Positions 1 to 5,047 of a DNA stretch of 6,618 nucleotides are shown here, piece after piece. Below the pieces are notes generated by a model. That model ran no database searches, was not told the origin of the DNA, and saw nothing but the letters and a program-made list of their open reading frames with translations. The position numbers and the translations under genes were made by a program. This DNA is from CAYGTK01 sp964352775 (GTDB lineage Bacteria; Bacteroidota; Bacteroidia; Chitinophagales; CAIOSU01). The stretch's first letter is position 1. Each line of letters opens with the position of its first letter. Location: assembly GCA_964352775.1 (NCBI GenBank), contig CAYGTK010000214.1:1-6618 (forward strand), written 5' to 3'.

Positions 1-2
1 CC

Positions 3-602
3 CTTGCCCCAATAGACTATCCGCAGCAATTTGTTAGCTGTAACGATATAATGGCTACTACGGAAAAAAAAGGCGCATGGATATACTCTGCCGATAGCAG
101 CATCCGCTCCATGCCAGTCATTAGCGACCATCCGCCGCATCTGTTTAACATTACCTTATACGAAGGTCCCTTGGTAGCACCTTTAGAGAAGCTACCCACT
201 AAGGCTAAACACTGGAAACAGGGGCAACCTTTAGGATTCTTAATAGACATATTTGATGGCGATAAAATAGCCTACCGTATCTTCTTTCAATCATCTGGAG
301 CAGAATTACCAGAAGGTTTTGTGCCCGACGAAGTAATAGCAGAACACCCCATTGACATCGCTGTAATGTCTATAGCTACAGATGAGGCCCCTGAAAAATT
401 CCTTTACCCTAAAATTGACAAGATGAGCCCCAAAGTGGTTATTCTTTCCCATTGGGAGAATTTTTGGCGAGATAAAAACAAAACACCTAAGCAAGTACAA
501 AAGGGTAAACCAGTAGAATTGTACCATGCGATGCGTAGTCATTATGGCAATGCATTGGAAGTTATACTGCCTTACCCTGGCTCGCATTTCACCTTTAAGT
601 AA
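3..602 (+). CDS. MBL-fold metallo-hydrolase, C-terminal part (5' partial)
   Basis: The frame is open to the left edge: codons 3-50 contain no stop and read as plausible protein, so the ATG at 51 is probably an internal methionine. The segment resembles the C-terminal half of metallo-beta-lactamase-fold hydrolases of the UlaG-like/COG2220 type. Numbered from ATG 51, a beta-strand pair with GFLIDIFDGDKIAYRIFFQ lies at about residues 62-80. A region matching the 'YP.ID.MSPKVVILSHWENFW' pattern follows, with His134 as a candidate active-site or metal ligand, and the chain ends in an LPYPGSHF tail. The main HxHxDH metal motif of the fold would lie upstream of the window and cannot be seen. Substrate unknown. 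The stop is 33 bases before the dioxygenase gene, so the two are likely co-transcribed. Family call fairly good, function open. A free-standing 183-residue protein starting at 51 is the less likely alternative. Confidence 0.7.
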   Translation, partial: LAPIDYPQQFVSCNDIMATTEKKGAWIYSADSSIRSMPVISDHPPHLFNITLYEGPLVAPLEKLPTKAKHWKQGQPLGFLIDIFDGDKIAYRIFFQSSGAELPEGFVPDEVIAEHPIDIAVMSIATDEAPEKFLYPKIDKMSPKVVILSHWENFWRDKNKTPKQVQKGKPVELYHAMRSHYGNALEVILPYPGSHFTFK

Positions 603-635
603 GGTATTATTAACTTAACAGGAAATTGACCCCTT

Positions 636-1706
636 ATGGAAACGACCCAAATGGCTGCCCGTGTCAAGGTGGGCACGCTCCCCAATAGCAATGACCCTAA
701 CCTACCTTTTTTGGTAGAGGCAGATTCTGATAATTCCCTAGCTACTATTACCAGTTGGCTGGAAGTTAACCATGATATGGTTCAGCAAAAACTGACCGAA
801 CATGGAGCTATATTGATGCGTGGCTTTCAGGTAAATAATGAAGAAGATTTTCAAGAAGTAGCCCTAGGGGTAGAAAAGGACCTAAAGAACGATTACCAAG
901 GCACCTCCCCTAGAAATCAGCGGACGCAATATGTTTTTAATGCCAGCGAATTGCCCGACTACTACCCTATAATGCAACACTGTGAAATGAGTTTTCTACC
1001 GAGTGCTCCACGCAGATTGTTCTTCTTTTGCAAAACTGCGCCAGAAGGTGGAGGCGAAACGCCAATTGTAGACTTCAGAAAGGTATGGGCACAAATGGAC
1101 CCAACTATTCGTGCAGATTTTGAAAAGAAAGGCATACGCCATATACGAAACTATTCAGGGCCAAATGATAAGTCGCTATTGAAGTTATGGGAGCTGAAGG
1201 CTTGGCCAGAAATATTTAACACCACTGATAAAGCAGAAGTAAGTAAAAAGTGCGAAGAGACCAACCAACCTTATGAGTGGAATGGCGACAAACTACGCTT
1301 ATTGAACGAAAAGGAAGCCTATCAAGATCACCCAGAAACAGGTGAACGAGTTTGGTACAATCACCTACAAGTATTCCATAGAGATGCGGCTAAGATTGAG
1401 TACCAACATATTAAAAAAGAGCGCCCCAACTTCAGAAATCGGATGGTAAGTATGATCTTAAGTTTCATGACAGTGTTAAAACACATGACGGTTGACCCCA
1501 TGGACGAATCGATGCATACCACATTCCGCGATGGAAGTCCTATTCCGCTAGGGCACGTTGAGCATGTGCAAGATCTTATCTGGAAAAACATGGTAGCCTT
1601 TAAATGGCAAAAGGGTGATGTAATTGCCCTAGATAACTTCTCTACTTCACACGGAAGATTGCCTTACAAAGGGCCACGCGAGATACTAGTTTCTTGGTCG
1701 TCGTAA
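636..1706 (+). CDS. TauD/TfdA-family Fe(II)/2-oxoglutarate dioxygenase (SyrP-like)
   Basis: The 356-residue product fits the TauD/TfdA double-stranded beta-helix family. These cytoplasmic oxygenases couple 2-oxoglutarate decarboxylation to hydroxylation of a substrate. Visible features in order are an N-terminal 'EHGAILMRGF' segment (residues 55-64, typical of the family), the proximal metal motif H115-C-E117, 'FFFCKTAPEGGGETPIVDFR' just after it, the distal metal ligand His339 in 'SHGRLPYKGPR', and Arg348 as the likely 2-oxoglutarate anchor. The acidic metal ligand is Glu instead of the commoner Asp, as I recall for SyrP-like members. It is retained, so a hydroxylase is favoured over a halogenase. 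Substrate unknown; taurine is not implied by the family name. Start chosen at ATG 636; ATG 651 (residue 6) is also possible. An AGGA stands about 12 bases upstream, weak as a ribosome site. The gene sits between the hydrolase and a BASS transporter in one apparent operon. Confidence 0.9.
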   Translation: METTQMAARVKVGTLPNSNDPNLPFLVEADSDNSLATITSWLEVNHDMVQQKLTEHGAILMRGFQVNNEEDFQEVALGVEKDLKNDYQGTSPRNQRTQYVFNASELPDYYPIMQHCEMSFLPSAPRRLFFFCKTAPEGGGETPIVDFRKVWAQMDPTIRADFEKKGIRHIRNYSGPNDKSLLKLWELKAWPEIFNTTDKAEVSKKCEETNQPYEWNGDKLRLLNEKEAYQDHPETGERVWYNHLQVFHRDAAKIEYQHIKKERPNFRNRMVSMILSFMTVLKHMTVDPMDESMHTTFRDGSPIPLGHVEHVQDLIWKNMVAFKWQKGDVIALDNFSTSHGRLPYKGPREILVSWSS

Positions 1707-1719
1707 GTCACCACTACTT

Positions 1720-2604
1720 TTGGAGGTAACAGGAATAAAGTTTAGCCCAGAAAGCTTACAAGTGCTTAACGCATGTTTGGCATTCATAACGTTTGGTATA
1801 GCCCTCGACCTTCAAGTTGCCGACTTTATTCGCTTGAAAGAACGGCCAAAAGCTGCTTTTACAGGAGTGGTATCACAATTCCTCTTATTACCCGCACTTA
1901 CCTTTCTATTCATATTAGTCTATAAACCTGAGCCCGCATTGGCTATGGGAATGATACTGGTAGCCGCTTGTCCAGGTGGTAACATCTCCAATTTCATTAG
2001 TCATTTAGCGAAAGCTAATACCGCACTATCTATAAGTCTAACGGCTATTTCTTCCTTTTTAGCGGTATTCATGACGCCATTTAACTTCGCTTTTTGGTCG
2101 AGTATGCTTCCAGAGAGCATGCAAATGTCAGGGGCTTTTCAGTTAGAGTTCATGGACATCTTTAGCACGGTGGTATTGATTTTAGCTTTACCGCTAATAC
2201 TAGGAATGCTGCTACGGCATTACCAACCCAAAATCACTGCCAAAATCTTGAAACCTATAAAGGTGTTGTCAATGATAATCTTTACTGGCTTTATAGTAAT
2301 GGCATTTATTTCTAACAGAGAACCCTTTTTAGAGTATTTCCACCTGGTATTACTACTGGTTCTAATACACAATGGGTTGGCCTTTTTAAGTGGTTTCCTT
2401 TTCGCCAAAGTAATGCGCTTACCCTTAGCTGATGTAAAAACAGTAACCATAGAAACAGGTATTCAAAACTCAGGCCTTGGCCTAGTATTGATTTTTGGTT
2501 TTTTCGGCGGAAATGGTGGCATGGCCTTAGTGGCAGCCTGGTGGGGCGTATGGCACATACTTGCTGGACTAGGTTTAGCCACCTTTTGGAAGCGACACAC
2601 CTAA
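1720..2604 (+). CDS. Bile acid:sodium symporter (BASS) family transporter
   Basis: The 294-residue, strongly hydrophobic product fits the SBF/BASS family of inner-membrane sodium-coupled organic anion transporters, with about nine or ten membrane segments. Two family hallmarks are clear. The 'ACPGGNISN' motif at residues 83-91 belongs to the first discontinuous helix. 'ETGIQNSGLGLVL' starts at Glu245, with Gln249 spaced as the sodium-binding Glu/Gln pair of bacterial ASBT homologues. The substrate is not readable from sequence; BASS members carry bile acids, pyruvate, pantothenate, steroid sulfates and others. No ATG is available at the 5' end: the frame is closed by TAG at 1687 and the first in-frame ATG is at residue 76, inside the conserved core. 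TTG 1720 is therefore taken as the start, 13 bases after the dioxygenase stop. A GGAGGT lies just inside this start, so initiation at ATA 1735 cannot be excluded. The function of the dioxygenase operon may depend on what this protein imports or exports. Confidence 0.9.
   Translation: MEVTGIKFSPESLQVLNACLAFITFGIALDLQVADFIRLKERPKAAFTGVVSQFLLLPALTFLFILVYKPEPALAMGMILVAACPGGNISNFISHLAKANTALSISLTAISSFLAVFMTPFNFAFWSSMLPESMQMSGAFQLEFMDIFSTVVLILALPLILGMLLRHYQPKITAKILKPIKVLSMIIFTGFIVMAFISNREPFLEYFHLVLLLVLIHNGLAFLSGFLFAKVMRLPLADVKTVTIETGIQNSGLGLVLIFGFFGGNGGMALVAAWWGVWHILAGLGLATFWKRHT
1722..1727 (+). promoter_or_regulatory. Strong Shine-Dalgarno-like GGAGGT overlapping the BASS start
   Basis: GGAGGT is the only near-perfect anti-16S match before a gene here, but it overlaps the presumed TTG start (1720-1722) instead of preceding it. 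Seven bases after it comes an in-frame ATA (1735-1737), which has ideal spacing but would be a very rare start codon. The motif may be chance, may serve an ATA start, or may mark a base difference in this strain or assembly. It is listed because it bears on the start choice. Confidence 0.3.
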
Positions 2605-2632
2605 TAATTTAACTATCAACACTTTACACCTT

Positions 2633-2647
2633 ATAATATCATATTAT
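2633..2647. repeat. AT-rich palindrome, 7-bp arms with a 1-base centre
   Basis: ATAATAT, then C, then ATATTAT form an exact inverted repeat 28 bases after the BASS stop. It contains no GC pairs and no U-tract follows, so it is unlikely to terminate transcription. It could be a protein-binding site or chance in AT-rich DNA. Confidence 0.3.
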
Positions 2648-2662
2648 TTGGCTAGAAGCCAC

Positions 2663-2793
2663 GCTATCACTACTTTCTAAAACATCTACTAAGCCGCCAA
2701 AACCCACCCTTGAAACCCTTGCTATCACTGCATCGTTAAAATGGAATGCACCACCAATGCACCAAAAAACGGCCTTTCAAGTCCTAAAACATC
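2663..2793. repeat. Cluster of short direct repeats in the convergent gap
   Basis: The 252-base gap between the BASS gene and the SRPBCC-GyrI gene contains three pairs of exact short direct repeats. GCTATCACT occurs at 2663-2671 and 2721-2729. CTAAAACATC occurs at 2677-2686 and 2784-2793. AATGCACC occurs at 2745-2752 and 2756-2763. No coding frame of note is seen. The pairs might be traces of an old local duplication, or chance; there is no regular array and no CRISPR-like spacing. Confidence 0.35.
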
Positions 2794-2799
2794 CTTTTT

Positions 2800-2833
2800 A
2801 ACAAAGAAAGCCCCTCCAAGTAAGGAGAGGCTT
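2800..2833 (-). terminator. Intrinsic terminator of the SRPBCC-GyrI gene
   Basis: On the minus strand a 10-bp stem (2833-2824 paired with 2817-2808, 6-base loop) lies 23 bases after the stop codon and is followed by a T-rich tract (TTTCTTTGTT, complement of 2809-2800). The one non-Watson-Crick pair, 2813/2828, is a G.U wobble on the minus strand but a C/A mismatch on the plus strand. The plus strand also lacks a T-run after the hairpin. The terminator therefore acts for the minus-strand gene, and the BASS gene has no clear terminator of its own. Confidence 0.8.
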
Positions 2834-2856
2834 CCAATTATGATTTATAAAAAAGC

Positions 2857-3852
2857 TTAGTTTACCGCATAGTAAATTTTGGTTTGAATAGCTTCCGCAG
2901 CTACTTCGCCAGGGTCGTTAATGTATTCTTCCCACATCATACCATCCTCCCCATATCCTTTAGCTGCTAGCCAAGTAAAAAGTTGCTCGTAGGTTTCATC
3001 CATTGTATCGTATGGGCCAGTATGCACGGTAGTTAAAAACTTACCCTCTATAGTCTTAAACATCATTCCTTCGGGCACTTCTAGCACTTCAGCAACTGGT
3101 AAGCCACAGGCAAAGCTGTGCATTTCGCCTTTCATGGCTTCTTCCCAAATGGCCATTGGCATACCTGCGATCTCTAATCCTTCACTACCTAAAAACATCC
3201 CTATTCTTCCATATTCACGCCCCATTACCGCTGAAATGCTATCATAGGGTACACTATCTACCTTAGCCATAATAAAGTGGCGCCCCTCTAACATTTCTTC
3301 TTCCACAGCAATTTCAGGAAGCTTTGGCATGCTTTCGGCTAACTCTTTTAATCGCTCTAAGCCTCGCTCATATTGCGGGCCTAACATTGGCTCAAGAAAT
3401 AAACCAAACAAACGACCAATATAAGGTGGCTCATTTACATCTGTGTGAAAAGACCAAGTCACAGTGGTTTTACCATCTTCTTCTACAAAAGTGAATTTGG
3501 CATCTCCCCCACCTTGCTCGCCGAATTGTACATCAGTACTTATTTCTTCAAATTCTTTGATGTCTGTTATGGTCATTGTGCCCACATCGTTTACTTCACT
3601 TTTCCAGCTATAGCTTGAACCTTCGCCTGAGGTAGTTTCCGTGTAGGTTATTTCCATATTAGGGTCATTTTCAGACCAGGGTGACCATTTTTCCCACATG
3701 GTCAATTCATTCACTAATCCAAAAACGACAGGGGCAGGAGCATCTATCGTTGTAAATCGGCTCATATTCACATCCTCGGGCAAAAATGCAGGTGTTATTA
3801 GAATTATTCCAAGAACTAAAACCAATAGGCCTAGTAGTATTTTCTTAAGCAT
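2857..3852 (-). CDS. Membrane-anchored SRPBCC / GyrI-like domain fusion protein
   Basis: The 331-residue product has three parts. Residues 3-22 are a single hydrophobic helix after MLKK, either a membrane anchor or an uncleaved signal; the rest would then lie on the periplasmic side. Residues about 30-175 form an SRPBCC (START-like, polyketide cyclase-type) domain, with the typical 'DAPAPVVFGLVNELTMWEKWSPW' opening and 'TTVTWSF' strand. Residues about 182-331 resemble a GyrI-like (AraC effector-binding) domain, with 'HTGPYDTMDETYEQLFTWL' (277-295) and a closing 'WEEY..DP' motif (307-314). Both folds bind small hydrophobic or cationic ligands, so a ligand-binding, sequestering or hydrolytic role is possible, but no substrate can be named. 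The mature part is strongly acidic and rich in Glu and Met. There is no Shine-Dalgarno; ATG 3852 starts right before the hydrophobic helix. The gene is monocistronic, with its own promoter and terminator. Confidence 0.85.
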   Translation of the reverse strand: MLKKILLGLLVLVLGIILITPAFLPEDVNMSRFTTIDAPAPVVFGLVNELTMWEKWSPWSENDPNMEITYTETTSGEGSSYSWKSEVNDVGTMTITDIKEFEEISTDVQFGEQGGGDAKFTFVEEDGKTTVTWSFHTDVNEPPYIGRLFGLFLEPMLGPQYERGLERLKELAESMPKLPEIAVEEEMLEGRHFIMAKVDSVPYDSISAVMGREYGRIGMFLGSEGLEIAGMPMAIWEEAMKGEMHSFACGLPVAEVLEVPEGMMFKTIEGKFLTTVHTGPYDTMDETYEQLFTWLAAKGYGEDGMMWEEYINDPGEVAAEAIQTKIYYAVN

Positions 3853-3887
3853 GGTGTTGATATTTAGGTTGTTTAATAATGGTTTTC

Positions 3888-3895
3888 CAAATATA
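3888..3895 (-). promoter_or_regulatory. Bacteroidota-type -7 promoter element (TATATTTG)
   Basis: Read on the minus strand, TATATTTG exactly matches the TAnnTTTG -7 consensus of Bacteroidota sigma factors. It ends 35 bases before the ATG at 3852, giving a short untranslated leader. A clean TTG -33 element at the usual 19-21 base spacing is not seen, so the promoter is supported only by its -7 half and its position. Confidence 0.5.
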
Positions 3896-3987
3896 GAATT
3901 ATTTCTTTAGTCGTATTATTAAGAAAAATAGCAGCCGTAAACTATTTATAGGCATTTGCAGTTTAAGACTTAGCTAAATTCAAGTCA

Positions 3988-5013
3988 TTGAGGATAAAAC
4001 GATTTTCTACTATTCTTCTACTAATTGCCCTGAGCATATTTTGCTTTTCGACAATAGCGGCTGGAACTGACGATGATAAAATAAATGGCATTAGCCTAGT
4101 AGGCCGCCCGCAACCCATAGATGCATCTGCTTTTACGCCCATAAAAGAGGTAAATGCCTCTTGGATAAGCGTGATACCGTTTGCCTTTGGTACTCAAGGA
4201 AAAACCAGTTTGTACTTTGACACTTCCTTTCAATGGTGGGGAGAGAAAACCGAAGGGATTTGCAAAACAATTGAAATAGCCCATGCCCAACAGGTTAAGG
4301 TGATGCTAAAGCCACAAGTATGGTTTCGTGGAGGAACCTATGTAGGCCATTACGATTTGGAAACGGAAAACCAGTGGCAAGAATGGGAAAATAACTATGG
4401 AGACTACATTATACACTACGCCCATATAGCCGATTCTATGAAGGTAGACATGTATTGCATTGGAACAGAATTTACTAACTTTTATGAAAAGCGACCACAA
4501 TTCTGGGGCCAATTAATAGCTGAAGTACGCACTATATATAGCGGCCCACTAACTTTTGCCGCCAACTGGGATGCCTACGAAAAATTCCCCCATTGGGATA
4601 AGCTAGACCATGTTGGTATTGATGCCTACTTCCCACTGTCGGAAAAGAAGCAGCCAGAGGTAGAACACTTGGTTAAAGGTTGGAAAGAACATTATAATGC
4701 CATAAAGGAATTTCAGGCCTGTAACGGAGCTAGTATCATATTTACCGAATTTGGTTACCGCAGTGCTGCCAAAGCAACGGCCCAACCTTGGGACTCTTCT
4801 AACAATACTCCAGAAATAAGTCATAGCGTTCAAAGCAATGCCTTGAAGGCTATTTTCCAGCAGTTTTGGGATGAAGAATGGTTTGCTGGTGGTTTTACTT
4901 GGAACTGGTATCCTAAGCATGAAAAGGCTGGAGGGATGAACGATGGCGATTTCACCCCTCAAAACAAACCTGCTGAAGAGGTATTGCGCCAATGGTATGG
5001 CCGTTATCGCTAG
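3988..5013 (+). CDS. Secreted glycoside hydrolase, GH113 (endo-beta-mannanase-like)
   Basis: The 341-residue product has a signal peptide (basic MRIKR, hydrophobic core to about residue 23, likely cut after Ala25) and then a TIM-barrel glycosidase domain reaching the C-terminus. It resembles family GH113, whose characterised members hydrolyse beta-1,4-mannan by a retaining mechanism. Likely catalytic residues are Glu161 in 'YCIGTEF' (acid/base, end of beta-4) and Glu254 in 'IIFTEFGYR' (nucleophile, end of beta-7). 'LKPQVWFRGG' (107-116), 'HVGIDAYFPL' and 'GGFTWNWYP' (301-309) fit barrel strands with substrate-binding aromatics. Cys19 does not sit in a proper lipobox, so export by signal peptidase I is favoured. 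No ATG precedes the signal peptide: the frame is closed by TAA at 3964, and the first in-frame ATG is residue 106. TTG 3988 is the only sensible start. No SusC/SusD or other carbohydrate genes are adjacent, so the true substrate is uncertain. Confidence 0.85.
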   Translation: MRIKRFSTILLLIALSIFCFSTIAAGTDDDKINGISLVGRPQPIDASAFTPIKEVNASWISVIPFAFGTQGKTSLYFDTSFQWWGEKTEGICKTIEIAHAQQVKVMLKPQVWFRGGTYVGHYDLETENQWQEWENNYGDYIIHYAHIADSMKVDMYCIGTEFTNFYEKRPQFWGQLIAEVRTIYSGPLTFAANWDAYEKFPHWDKLDHVGIDAYFPLSEKKQPEVEHLVKGWKEHYNAIKEFQACNGASIIFTEFGYRSAAKATAQPWDSSNNTPEISHSVQSNALKAIFQQFWDEEWFAGGFTWNWYPKHEKAGGMNDGDFTPQNKPAEEVLRQWYGRYR

Positions 5014-5047
5014 CTGATCTTTCGATCATTCTCCGTATCATTGCGCC

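Noticed and set aside
978..986. Fe/2OG halogenase instead of hydroxylase
   Set aside because: Halogenases of this class replace the acidic ligand with Gly or Ala. Here Glu117 is present, so an open halide site is not expected.
2653..2793. CRISPR-like array from the short direct repeats
   Set aside because: The repeats are different 8-10 base words in pairs, not one repeated unit with regular spacers, and no cas genes are present.
3698..3910. Plus-strand 70-codon open frame opposite the SRPBCC-GyrI gene
   Set aside because: It mostly lies antisense to a well-supported gene and shows no recognisable protein features; a shadow frame.
4030..4050. Lipoprotein signal at Cys19 of the GH113 protein
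   Set aside because: The residues before the Cys (S-I-F) do not fit a lipobox; an ordinary signal peptide cut after Ala25 fits better.
4603..4992. Minus-strand 129-codon open frame inside the GH113 gene
   Set aside because: It is antisense to a conserved catalytic domain with both active-site glutamates and has no family resemblance.
5015..5028. TGATC/GATCA hairpin between the GH113 and ABC-F genes as a terminator
   Set aside because: The stem is only 5 bp with a 4-base loop and no T-run follows; too weak to call.
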